Positions 45,038 through 56,000 are shown, counted from the first letter of the stretch. The stretch is 64,000 bases of DNA from Rhipidocladum racemiflorum (GCA_036346355.1 CM070577.1:77584509-77648508), one strand, 5' to 3'. Program-made: numbers and translations. The notes: a model not told the origin generated them from the letters alone.

Positions 45038-46180
45038 CTATCTTGGAGAGAGCATCAAGATAATCCATAACATCAATAGTGGGAGAAAAGGCAGGAAACA
45101 GCCAAGTAGAATATTCCATGCGCCATTTAACAACCCAAGTCCATTGTTAGGTCCACCGTTAGCATTCTTTATTTTCATCAGTTTCCAATTCCATCCCGCC
45201 TCCAATGTAGAATATATCAACATAAACATCATCCCTATTGTTAGTATGGGTTGTGTACCCAACTTCATCAAGAGCACCTGATAACAGGTCATCGTCATCA
45301 AGAAGCAGGTTGCCAATTATTTGGGCCTTGATCTCCTTAGTCAACTCAAAGGCTCATTGACATGGCTGACAGACAGGAACACTCTTGGATGTCAATCTCA
45401 CTGCACAGTAACAAATTAAACCAGATAATGAGCAAAAAATAGAAATAATATTTTACAGTAGCATAATGTTTGAATGAGAATGATAGTTATTTCATTCTTG
45501 TACAGTTGCACATGAACATGCAAGAATGACAGACATACTACAATATCAAACTAAAATGCGTTGATTTTTATGGCCACTGGAAAGGAACAGGAGATAGAGG
45601 AAACAAGATTCTTACAAAAACAAGAAGGGAAAGTCCATTCATTTTTTCTGCCCTTTCATATTCGCATATGTTCTCTCTTGTACTTTTATTCCCTCTTCAT
45701 TCAAGAGAATAATCATTAAAGATAGCATGTCAGGAAGTGATATAATTGAAGATAGATATGATATGAGATGGCATAATTCAGCACATTTACTATAAATGGA
45801 TTGGATATATTTCTAAGGGTCGTGGTTCATTACTCAGAAGAGCCAAGCACTTTGTTGAAGTAAATGCAAATGATAAAGATAAAAGGCTCACATTCTCTTT
45901 GTAGGCCCCATTTGGATTAGTCCTTCTCCCATCAGGAAATAATGCTGCCGCCTTTAAAGATGAATCAGATTGATAGTTAGGTTTTTTATTAGGTCTCCAT
46001 GGAGATGGTGGGAAGTTAGCATACATGTCTTGACCGAACAGCTTGTGCTCAAGGCTAAATGCAGTTTTCTGGTACCTCAGTTTATATGGTTGTAGAAGCT
46101 CTAGTCAACCTGCAGTCTTTGTGCCAATAGTTTCAGGCTTTTCAAGTAGAGAAGATGCAACTGGCCTGTGTCCTAACAAC
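45038..46180 (-). pseudogene. Captured Mei2-like RNA-binding protein gene fragment (left arm)
   Basis: Readable exon pieces include EKPETIGTKTAG, SLEHKLFGQDMYANFPPSPW, PNYQSDSSLKAAALFPDGR, TKEIKAQIIGNLLLDDDDLL and DIFYIGGGMELETDENK. These match the N-terminal region, before the RNA recognition motifs, of plant Mei2-like (OML/AML-type) proteins, which act in meiosis and vegetative growth. The RNA recognition motifs are absent. Stops (after KTAG, and at the ends) break the frame. The fragment runs in the Helitron direction; an inverted copy lies at 52980-54121. Confidence 0.72.
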
Positions 46181-46545
46181 AATGGGAACCCATACAATTT
46201 TGAGAAGCCATCATGATAATAACACCACAACATGCATCAATGACTATGATGATGAAGAAAAAGAAAAGAGTAATCGACAGGAAAAAAACTTGCAGCAATC
46301 AATCACATATGTGAGGACAATCTGCAAGTTCCATTTGTCAAGACTCCTTTGCAAGCCCATGTGCTTACAAATCAAACTGCTAGACCTAAATATAGAAAAA
46401 AAAGCTACATTAAACTACAAGGAACCATCCAATCCTTAGGTTTTGCATGTCATGCACAAAAAATGTGACTCCTTACATGCCTCAACAATGTGAAAATATT
46501 ACGGCTACAGGCATCCTAATATGGAAATGAGGAACATGAAACTAA

Positions 46546-46800
46546 TTAAATGTGAATTAAATTTGGTGTGAATATGATTATCAATTGCCCCTCGTGTGTA
46601 ACATGTAGATGTTCATAAATGCTCTTTTGAACAAATTTCGTATGCTCCAGCGATCCATTGGGCAACTGGAATTCACTGGGAGTGTCAAGGAATAGGTATA
46701 CATCTTTAACACCATGGTCAAATCTAATTTGACAGAGTCTAGGAAGCATCTCATAGGTAGCCTCTATCAGATGGAAATTCACAGGTGAGCTCAAAGACAT
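46546..46800 (-). pseudogene. Captured SEUSS-like (LIM-binding co-regulator) gene fragment (left arm)
   Basis: The segment YEMLPRLCQIRFDHGVKD, LFLDTPSEFQLPNG and YEHLHVTHEGQL(I)IIFTPNL resembles the Ldb/CLIM-like central domain of the plant SEUSS and SEUSS-LIKE transcriptional adaptors. It covers one or two exons and lacks the rest of the protein. The copy in the right arm (52353-52613) has a 6-base insertion encoding extra Leu residues. Confidence 0.6.
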
Positions 46801-46916
46801 ACATTGAAATTAAATTACAGAAAGAAAAACTAAATCATGATTTATGAGAATAACAGACTTGTCTTACAAGGAGGCAAAGAGCAAATCAGAAAAGATTCCC
46901 AAAAAAGAGATGTTAA

Positions 46917-47194
46917 GAGCATCTCCAATAGTTCCTAAAATCATTTTTTAGAAACAAATGAAAAAATTACCGCTCCAATAGTTACCCTATCAGAATCCCA
47001 ATATCTCTGCACGCCCAAAAACTCCGGCCGAAGTGGCCAGATATTGGACACTCGTGTACTTTCCCAATCACTATTTTTAAGGGAAAAAATGGGAACTGTT
47101 GGAGAATAACCTTTTTTTAAGGCCCAAAAACTTTCGGAAGCTCCCAATCCAGGGTTATATATTATTAAATTATAGGAAACTGTTGGAGATGCTC
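46917..47194. mobile_element. Tourist-like MITE, left arm copy, 278 bp
   Basis: The ends GAGCATCTCCAATAGTTCCTA and TAGGAAACTGTTGGAGATGCTC are inverted repeats flanked by TAA (46914-46916, 47195-47197). The first 11 bases equal the terminal repeat of the Harbinger element. It is mirrored at 51959-52236, so it was present before the inverted duplication. Confidence 0.9.
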
Positions 47195-47630
47195 TAAGAA
47201 ATTCATCCATTTTAGACTAATAGCAAATCCATCCATTTTAGAGTAATAGTACTGGCGAAGTGTACAGTGGATAACATAAACTAAGCTTGATGTGGAGGAA
47301 ATGCAATGCCCAAACTATGCATCACTACTATATCGCCAAGTTGTTCCAGCAAAACATTCTTCATTTGTAACTGTCTGAATGATTATTCCTGGTGATAAGG
47401 TGTTACATCTTGGTCGGAGGGTAAAAGTTTATTTGGATATCATAACTTCATAAGATATTTTTAAATTGCACTCTTAATGCTTAGTTGCTTATGCACCATG
47501 TAATATTGTGATTTTGTGATGTTATAATATTATATACTTGCATTTTTGTTCTGGCCTGAAATGATAATGTATTCTGTAATGCACAAGACATGTACCAAGA
47601 ATATTGAGTTTGGCTAATACATGAGTAAGC

Positions 47631-47658
47631 ATAGTAAGGTGCCCGTGCGTTGCAACGG
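47631..47658 (-). other. Internal Helitron 3'-end-like sequence (left arm)
   Basis: The stretch ATAGTAAGGTGCCCGTGCGTTGCAACGG is nearly the same as the element's own 3' end at 44734-44760, but its CTAG position reads CTAT on the minus strand. It suggests that a former Helitron boundary, or a joined second Helitron, lies inside. It is mirrored at 51494-51522. Confidence 0.65.
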
Positions 47659-48336
47659 AATCCTAAATCAGAAGCAGTAGCCAAAAGAAGTTATTGTGTT
47701 TTATTCGACGCACATTCCTCAAGACCATCAGAAGCATTGCTAAACTTGTATAGTTCCAATTAGCACATTGTAAGATCTTGTGGAACAACATTGTCCATTA
47801 CCCCCAATATATATCCTTTCACCACAAACATTGTCCATTACCCCCACAATATATATTCTTTCATCTAGTTGTGAAGATAGTAGCAGGTGGGTGATGATTT
47901 ATGAAACTATGTTAAATTGAATCACTTGTCCTAGTGAGGAACTATGATTTTTCGAGATAAACCCAAGGTACTAAGTCCGACAAATATGCTATCTCAGAAA
48001 TGTCCAAAAAAAAAAAAACTTAATGTTACCCACGGTTAACACCCTATCACTATCTAGATTTCTTACAAACCTATCTTAAAAACAATTGAACAACACTCAG
48101 ATTATATATTCTACAAAATGGTATCAAGAGCATCAGATAAAATGAAGGTAGGTAGTTTATTATTAAATGCATTATTGACAAATCATATAATCAATGCTCT
48201 TCGACCTCACCACGATAATGAATTGTCATTTTATTAAGTTAATCCTTAACATGTCCATGGTTCACCTTTTAGTATTAGATTCGCAATTTGAAACAATATG
48301 TGCTCTGGACATTATCAATTTAGCACATGCACACAC

Positions 48337-49307
48337 CTCTTCAATGTCATCATTGATATATATCCCATATCGGAATTCCTGGCTCAAGTTATTAGCAAGA
48401 GCTGCCACATCATATCCATGTCTCGGAAGTCATCATCATCACTATCCCTACCACGATCATGTAGTGATGTTGGCGCTGTAGCAACAAGGCGTATAGGCGC
48501 AGAAATGCTTAGAGGAAATGAATGCAAGGTATAGCATGCCAAAAAAGAAAAAAAAGGAACATACCCACAAGCCCAATGATAAGCAGTCTCCACCTCATTG
48601 CGCTTCGACCAAAACATCATGCGCCATTCGACACACTCGCTTATTCTCCTAATAAAAAAATGGTCAAGTCAAGATAGTGAGTAAAAAAAACTGTAGATAT
48701 TCCGTAGCCTTACAAACAAAAGATAGTTGAGTCAATGCAGAAAAGGGAAAAAATCACCTGGAAATAATTACGGATTGTCTTTGTTACTATTTCCAGTTGA
48801 ATAAGCTTATTGGCTATTCTTGTCATGTGGCCAACATTCCCAATTTTGGTGAGGTTTTACCTTACGATGGTACGATAGGCTGCACATAAAAGACATAAAG
48901 ATGAAAGGGAATTCTTAGTAGTACCATGTTGAAATTATCATAACCTATTAGTAACTTACCCCATTAGACTCTGTTGACAAAGAATAAAGTTTTTCTGAGA
49001 AAGAATTTTACCAACAATGTCACATTCATTAGGGACGTGTTGAACAAGTTCAATTCTTTGACCCTCCAGTCAAGAAACTATGATATTGTCTACTTATTTG
49101 TGAAAAAAGTTGTTATATTATTACCTGCAGTTTCAACAATTATATGATAAGGACCATTAACCAATTAAACAAAGTAACATAACACAACATAATTTCTGAC
49201 TTACTCAAAGAATAGATCAATGCGACACTTTATTCTTTGATTGGTGATTAGCTCTTTTTCAACAGTTTCACTACCAATTTTCATCAAATCAGAGATGAAC
49301 TCCACAA
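48337..49307 (-). pseudogene. Captured SAPS-domain (SIT4-associated) gene fragment (left arm)
   Basis: Exon pieces in order encode IVEFISDLMKIGSET, NNFLHHYVENIIVSCLEG, the PSEGKTSPKIGNVGHM segment, RIANKLIQLGNSNSTIQ, KRNEVETAYHWACG and PTSLHDRGRDSDDDDF. Introns with GT/AG borders are retained, so genomic DNA was captured. This is the middle of the plant SIT4 phosphatase-associated (SAPS, PP6 regulatory subunit-like) protein. The preceding exon of the same gene is at 54775-54985, on the other side of the inverted copy. One-base indels separate this copy from the right arm. Confidence 0.78.
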
Positions 49308-49568
49308 TCTACAAAAAAAAGGGGGTGGTCCAACTTAGCACCAAAATGAGAAAGAAAAATTGTTAAGACACAATAATATTGCAAAACTGTAAAAGAATAA
49401 AGTGTTAATCAAATGTCTATTATCTGCATAAAGAGGTGAAAGACAGATAGCGCTTGATGACAACAGGACTCAGGAATGCATACCTCTCTTGTAAAAATAT
49501 CTCACCAACAATAAACTTGAGATAACCATACCAAAACTATCATAACTAAGTATAAATAAACCTATGCA

Positions 49569-49584
49569 ATATCCAATTGTACTA
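49569..49584. other. 16-base spacer at the centre of the giant palindrome
   Basis: ATATCCAATTGTACTA separates CCTATGCA (49561-49568) from TGCATAGG (49585-49592). It has no partner in either arm and may be filler added when the inverted copy formed. Confidence 0.9.
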
Positions 49585-49844
49585 TGCATAGGTTTATTTA
49601 TACTTAGTTATGATAGTTTTGGTATGGTTATCTCAAGTTTATTGTTGGTGAGATATTTTTACAAGAGAGGTATGCATTCCTGAGTCCTGTTGTCATCAAG
49701 CGCTATCTGTCTTTCACCTCTTTATGCAGATAATAGACATTTGATTAACACTTTATTCTTTTACAGTTTTGCAATATTATTGTGTCTTAACAATTTTTCT
49801 TTCTCATTTTGGTGCTAAGTTGGACCACCCCCTTTTTTTTTGTA

Positions 49845-50818
49845 GATTGTGGAGTTCATCTCTGATTTGATGAAAATTGGTAGTGAAACTGTTGAAAAAG
49901 AGCTAATCGACCAATCAAAGAATAAAGTCTGCATTGATCTATTCTTTGAGTAAGTCAGATATTATGTTGTGTTATGTTCTTTTGTTTACTTGGTTAAAGG
50001 GCCTTTTCATATAATTGTTGAAACTGCAGGTACTCATATAACAACTTTTTGCACCATTATGTCGAGAATATCATTGTTTCTTGCCTGGAGGGTCAAAGAA
50101 TTGAACTTGTTCAACACGTCCCTAATGAATGTGACATTGTTGGTAAAATTCTTTCTGCAGAAAAACTTTATTCTTTGTCAACAGAGTCTAATGGGGTAAG
50201 TTACTAATAGGTTATGATAATTTCAACATGGTACTACTAAGAATTCCCTTTCATCTTTTATGTCTTTTATGTGCAGCCTACTGTACCATCAGAAGGTAAA
50301 ACCTCACCAAAAATTGGGAATGTTGGCCACATGACAAGAATAGCCAATAAGCTTATTCAACTGGGAAATAGTAACAGCACAATCCAGAATTATTTCCAGG
50401 TGATTTTTTCCCTTCTCGCATTGACTCAACTATCTTTGTTTGTAAGGCTACGGAATATCTACGCTTTTTTACTCACTATCTTGACTTGACCATTTTTTTA
50501 TTAGGAGAATAGCGAGTGTGTCGAATGGCGCATGATGTTTTGGTCAAGCGCAATGAGGTGGAGACTGCTTATCATTGGGCTTGTGGGTATGTTCCCTTTT
50601 TTCTTTTTTGGCATGCTATACCTTGCATTCATTTCCTCTAAGCATTTCTGCGCCTATACGTCTTGTTGCTACAGGCGCCCAACATCACTACATGATCGTG
50701 GTAGGGATAGTGATGATGATGACTTCCGAGACATGGATATGATGTGGCAGCTCTTGCTAATAACTTGAGCCAGGAATTCCGATATGGGATATATAGCAAT
50801 GATGACATTGAAGAGGTG
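49845..50818 (+). pseudogene. Captured SAPS-domain gene fragment (right arm)
   Basis: It mirrors 48337-49307: exons at about 49846-49952, 50031-50195, 50277-50399, 50505-50587 and 50676-50818, with the last reading into LANNLSQEFRYGIYSNDDIEE in an alternative frame. Donor and acceptor sites remain. A T/G change gives GTAAG borders intact at 50196. Together with the left copy it forms a potential duplex RNA against the host SAPS gene. Confidence 0.78.
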
Positions 50819-51493
50819 TGTGCATGTGCTAAATTGATAATGTCTGTAGCACATATTGTTTCAAATTGCGAATCTAATACGAAAAAGGTGAACCATGGAC
50901 ATGTTAAGGATTAACTTAATAAAATGACAATTCATTATCGTGTGAGGTCGAAGAGCATTGATTATATGATTTGTCAATAATGCATTTAATAATAAACTAC
51001 CTACCTTCATTTTATCTGATGCTCTTGATACCATTTTGTAGAATATATAATCTGAGTGTTGTTCAATTGTTTTTAAGATAGGTTTGTAAGAAATCTAGAT
51101 AGTGATAGGGTGTTAACCGTGGGTAACATTAAGTTTTTTTTTTTTTGGACATTTCTGAGATAGCATATTTGTCGGACTTAGTACCTTGGGTTTATCTCGA
51201 AAAATCATAGTTCCTCACTAGGACAAGTGATTCAATTTAACATAGTTTCATAAATCATCACCCACCTGCTACTATCTTCACAACTAGATGAAAGAATATA
51301 TATTGTGGGGGTAATGGACAATGTTTGTGGTGAAAGGATATATATTGGGGGTAATGGACAATGTTGTTCCACAAGATCTTACAATGTGCTAATTGGAACT
51401 ATACAAGTTTAGCAATGCTTCTGATGGTCTTGAGGAATGTGCGTCGAATAAAACACAATAACTTCTTTTGGCTACTGCTTCTGATTTAGGATT

Positions 51494-51522
51494 CCGTTGC
51501 AACGCACGGGCACCTTACTATG
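51494..51522 (+). other. Internal Helitron 3'-end-like sequence (right arm)
   Basis: CCGTTGCAACGCACGGGCACCTTACTAT is the mirror of 47631-47658. The final CTAT departs from the CTAG of a functional Helitron end. Confidence 0.65.
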
Positions 51523-51958
51523 CTTACTCATGTATTAGCCAAACTCAATATTCTTGGTACATGTCTTGTGCATTACAGAATACATTATCATTTCAGGCCA
51601 GAACAAAAATGCAAGTATATAATATTATAACATCACAAAATCACAATATTACATGGTGCATAAGCAACTAAGCATTAAGAGTGCAATTTAAAAATATCTT
51701 ATGAAGTTATGATATCCAAATAAACTTTTACCCTCTGGACCAGTACAGAACACCTTATCACCAGGAATAATCATTCAGACAGTTACAAATGAAGAATGTT
51801 TTGCTGGAACAACTTGGCGATATAGTAGTGATGCATAGTTTGGGCATTGCATTTCCTCCACATCAAGCTTAGTTTATGTTATCCACTGTACACTTCGCCA
51901 GTACTATTACTCTAAAATGGATGGATTTGCTATTAGTCTAAAATGGATGAATTTCTTA

Positions 51959-52236
51959 GAGCATCTCCAACAGTTTCCTATAATTTAATAATATATAACC
52001 CTGGATTGGGAGCTTCCGAAAGTTTTTGGGCCTTAAAAAAAGGTTATTCTCCAACAGTTCCCATTTTTTCCCTTAAAAATAGTGATTGGGAAAGTACACG
52101 AGTGTCCAATATCTGGCCACTTCGGCCGGAGTTTTTGGGCGTGCAGAGATATTGGGATTCTGATAGGGTAACTATTGGAGCGGTAATTTTTTCATTTGTT
52201 TCTAAAAAATGATTTTAGGAACTATTGGAGATGCTC
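51959..52236. mobile_element. Tourist-like MITE, right arm copy, 278 bp
   Basis: This is the mirror of 46917-47194 with flanking TTA at 51956-51958 and 52237-52239. Its internal sequence appears the same as the left copy. An open frame of 89 codons crosses it on the plus strand (51943-52212) but has no coding meaning. Confidence 0.9.
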
Positions 52237-52352
52237 TTAACATCTCTTTTTTGGGAATCTTTTCTGATTTGCTCTTTGCCTCCTTGTAAGACAAGTCTGT
52301 TATTCTCATAAATCATGATTTAGTTTTTCTTTCTGTAATTTAATTTCAATGT

Positions 52353-52613
52353 ATGTCTTTGAGCTCACTCGGTAATTTCCATCTGATAGAGGCTACCTAT
52401 GAGATGCTTCCTAGACTCTGTCAAATTAGATTTGACCATGGTGTTAAAGATGTATACCTATTCCTTGACACTCCCAGTGAATTCCAGTTGCCCAATGGAC
52501 TGCTGCTGCTGGAGCATACGAAATTTGTTCAAAAGAGCATTTATGAACATCTACATGTTACACACGAGGGGCAATTGATAATCATATTCACACCAAATTT
52601 AATTCACATTTAA
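52353..52613 (+). pseudogene. Captured SEUSS-like gene fragment (right arm)
   Basis: The content matches 46546-46800, but this copy has GGACTGCTGCTGCTGG where the left arm has the equivalent of GGATCGCTGG. The extra residues (LLL) make a continuous LLLEHTKF reading, so this arm may keep the older state and the left arm a later deletion. Confidence 0.6.
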
Positions 52614-52979
52614 TTAGTTTCATGTTCCTCATTTCCATATTAGGATGCCTGTAGCCGTAATATTTTCACATTGTTGAGGCATGTAAGGAGTCACATTTTT
52701 TGTGCATGACATGCAAAACCTAAGGATTGGATGGTTCCTTGTAGTTTAATGTAGCTTTTTTTTCTATATTTAGGTCTAGCAATTTGATTTGTAAGCACAT
52801 GGGCTTGCAAAGGAGTCTTGACAAATGGAACTTGCAGATTGTCCTCACATATGTGATTGATTGCTGCAAGTTTTTTTCCTGTCGATTACTCTTTTCTTTT
52901 TCTTCATCATCATAGTCATTGATGCATGTTGTGGTGTTATTATCATGATGGCTTCTCAAAATTGTATGGGTTCCCATTG

Positions 52980-54121
52980 TTGTTAGGACACAGGCCAGTT
53001 GCATCTTCTCTACTTGAAAAGCCTGAAACTATTGGCACAAAGACTGCAGGTTGACTAGAGCTTCTACAACCATATAAACTGAGGTACCAGAAAACTGCAT
53101 TTAGCCTTGAGCACAAGCTGTTCGGTCAAGACATGTATGCTAACTTCCCACCATCTCCATGGAGACCTAATAAAAAACCTAACTATCAATCTGATTCATC
53201 TTTAAAGGCGGCAGCATTATTTCCTGATGGGAGAAGGACTAATCCAAATGGGGCCTACAAAGAGAATGTGAGCCTTTTATCTTTATCATTTGCATTTACT
53301 TCAACAAAGTGCTTGGCTCTTCTGAGTAATGAACCACGACCCTTAGAAATATATCCAATCCATTTATAGTAAATGTGCTGAATTATGCCATCTCATAGCA
53401 TATCTATCTTCAATTATATCACTTCCTGACATGCTATCTTTAATGATTATTCTCTTGAATGAAGAGGGAATAAAAGTACAAGAGAGAACATATGCGAATA
53501 TGAAAGGGCAGAAAAAATGAATGGACTTTCCCTTCTTGTTTTTGTAAGAATCTTGTTTCCTCTATCTCCTGTTCCTTTCCAGTGGCCATAAAAATCAACG
53601 CATTTTAGTTTGATATTGTAGTATGTCTGTCATTCTTGCATGTTCATGTGCAACTGTACAAGAATGAAATAACTATCATTCTCATTCAAACATTATGCTA
53701 CTGTAAAATATTATTTCTATTTTTTGCTCATTATCTGGTTTAATTTGTTATCAGTGCAAAGGAGATTGACATCCAAGAGTGTTCTGTCATCGACCATGTC
53801 AATGAGCCTTTGAGTTGACTAAGGAGATCAAGGCCCAAATAATTGGCAACCTGCTTCTTGATGACGATGACCTGTTATCAGGTGCTCTTGATGAAGTTGG
53901 GTACACAACCCATACTAACAATAGGGATGATGTTTATGTTGATATATTCTACATTGGAGGCGGGATGGAATTGGAAACTGATGAAAATAAAGAATGCTAA
54001 CGGTGGACCTAACAATGGACTTGGGTTGTTAAATGGCGCATGGAATATTCTACTTGGTTGTTTCCTGCCTTTTCTCCCACTATTGATGTTATGGATTATC
54101 TTGATGCTCTCTCCAAGATAG
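52980..54121 (+). pseudogene. Captured Mei2-like gene fragment (right arm)
   Basis: It mirrors 45038-46180 and encodes the same Mei2-like N-terminal pieces, running toward the outer Helitron end at 54425. Exon and intron borders (for example AAAGAGAATG|TGAGCC near 53268) are retained. Stops after KTAG show it is not translated as a whole. Confidence 0.72.
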
Positions 54122-54774
54122 TTGCTGTGAGTTCTTTGATGCCCACCTCAGTCTCTCCCCTGTAAATTGCTAGACACATCTTTGTAAGAAAACCCTCACC
54201 ATTTTAAATAATTTGCAGTTCAAATTCATGTTTTCTTGTTTGCTTTCGATCTCTAATGCAATCAAACCAAAATAAATCCTCGATTACGTATTTAAGAAAT
54301 ATTCTGTATTATGTAATCGTTTACCAAATGTGAATGTTACATTTATTCTCTTAATGACGCAAAAGACAAATTATGTGCGTTATATACATGATTTTTTTCG
54401 TTGCAACGCACGGGCACCCTACTAGTAAATACATATATCCATCTGTACAGGAAATGAAAATCTAAAATGGTCAAATGGCCAATTGCCCAATTGTACTAAA
54501 AGGGCATTGCATTATCCAATACTTTCAGACGATGTTTTCCAAGAGGTGGGTGTAAACATCCATATGTCATAGGCAAAACATTTTCAGCAGCAGAAGTGTC
54601 CAATAACTTCAGCAAATTGCCTAAAAAAGTATGTCAGCTACAGCAATAGACAACCAAAAAATGGAAACAAAGGAAAGAACATCTAGCCTACCATGGCATA
54701 TATGAATTATATCAGGTCTTGATGAAGGAAGGAAGATTTTTGTAACCGTAAGAATATATGCAAAAAATACCCAA

Positions 54775-54985
54775 CACTCACCTAGACACTTGAGCTTACC
54801 ATCAACTATCTCAGGACTGGCAGTGACCAATGCCCCATGACTTAAGTTACTTATGAATGCTTGATAGGAAGCTGATGCTAGTCTTTTTAGGTCCAGCAAA
54901 GATATGCACATGACAACGAATGAACCAGCACAGATTTGGGTCTTGGTTCTTGAAGAGCATGACGGAATAACCTCCCAACAAAACT
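54775..54985 (-). pseudogene. Captured SAPS-domain gene exon in the Helitron 5' part
   Basis: The minus strand encodes CISLLDLKRLASASYQAF and SNLSHGALVTASPEIVDGKL, an exon of the SIT4-associated SAPS protein that lies upstream of the exons in the palindrome arms. The orientation and order fit a single captured SAPS gene segment split by the inverted copy. The stretch 54427-54774 shows nothing else. Confidence 0.7.
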
Positions 54986-55424
54986 GAAATTTCATAGAGC
55001 ATAACAGAGTAAGATTAAAGGTGACAACTGACAAGGAAAATTAACAAGAAAATCCTCTTGTGCAGGGTGAGGATTTGTCCCCAACCATTTAAAACCTCAT
55101 TAGACAGAGCTAGACTGCACTCTAAACCTCTTTACATCTAAATCAAAGGATTGGAGAACAGCATGGACATATCTTTCTGTCTACTACCTAAAATATCCAA
55201 TGCACTCGATCCCTTGGAAAAAAAAGGTTCACCCAACTTGTCCAACTCGATCCCCAGTCATCGTGTCTAACTGAAACACCTCTAGGAACGACCTAGAAAA
55301 GGCAAATCGGGATGTTCGTGGAACAGCGTCGCGACCTAGAAAAGAGCCGTGGTCACACAGAATTTTGCACTGCCATATACAATGAACCAGGTTTCCAGAA
55401 AAGGCAAGGTACCTCCTAAACATC

Positions 55425-56000
55425 TTGGATGGCCTTGTTATGCATGCGATACATGTTGAGGATTCCAAAGAATGACTTGTAGACATGGTCCTCCTGCTGG
55501 AATCGACTCTGCAGCGCAGGAAACCGTAACAACAATTAAAGCATTTGTCTGTAGCAGGAGCTATGAAAGGAGGAGAAGATGGCGAAACCTTAATCTTGTT
55601 GACGAAATTGATTGCCTCCATGAAATCGACGGGCTTCTTGTAGGTCGTGGAGCTTGAGCGCATATCCATTTGTCAAGAAAGCATTGAAGCCAAGGATGAG
55701 GTCAGGGAAGCCATTAAACAGGGTCTTCACAGGGATAATCACACCGTCGGTGTCGATCCTGCAACCAATCCCGGAAAGGAAAAAAAATGAAAGACAAGAT
55801 AAATAAAGGAGTTTCAATGGTCCATGGCAAGTGATGAGAAGAATCCAAGGAAAGCAAGGGAAGCGAAGCGACGGACCTCCCGCTCTTGAAATCACGCATG
55901 ACCTAGAGGAACTCGTCGTACTTGTCGCGCTTGTCCTGGAACTTGTCCTTGACGGCCTTGAGGTAGACGAAGGCGTCGTTGGTGGTAAGCTTCTGGGCAG
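55425..56000 (-). pseudogene. Captured SIN3-like gene fragment (first paired amphipathic helix)
   Basis: Exon pieces on the minus strand: KAVKDKFQDKRDKYDEFL (about 55890-55990, followed by an in-frame TAG where Gln is usual), then a segment beginning RIDTDGVIIPVKTLFNGF (55588-55758), and FQQEDHVYKSFFGILNMYR (about 55425-55505). These make up the first PAH domain of plant SIN3-like histone deacetylase scaffold proteins. GT/AG introns are kept. A small indel near 55640 shifts LQEARR against PVDFMEAINFVNKIK. Only part of the gene is present. Confidence 0.82.

Larger units (their letters stand above)
44734..49568 (-). repeat. Left arm of the giant inverted repeat (original Helitron 3' half)
   Basis: These 4835 bp are the reverse complement of 49585-54425, with a spacer of 16 bases (49569-49584). 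Visible differences between arms include a 6-base indel (46643-46650 against 52497-52510), single-base indels at 48606 and 49249, and a short diverged patch (47402-47422 against 51728-51750). Most of the length appears identical. Both arms contain the same MITE, gene fragments and Helitron-type end. Confidence 0.95.
49585..54425 (+). repeat. Right arm of the giant inverted repeat, ending in a Helitron 3' terminus
   Basis: These 4841 bp mirror 44734-49568. The outer end, GGGCACCCTACTAG at 54425, is followed by T (54426), i.e. a second correct Helitron 3' end, on the plus strand. SAPS exons on either side of this arm (54775-54985, and the left arm) are collinear, which marks this arm as the inserted copy. 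Confidence 0.92.

Noticed and set aside
51943..52212. 89-codon open frame present in both palindrome arms
   Set aside because: It coincides with the MITE and part of its flank; the identical frame in both arms is due to duplication, not coding selection.
44734..54425. Whole palindrome as a pure sequencing fold-back artefact
   Set aside because: Differences between the arms (6-base indel, 1-base indels, a diverged patch) and correct Helitron 3' ends at both outer borders argue for real biology, although read-level confirmation would still decide.
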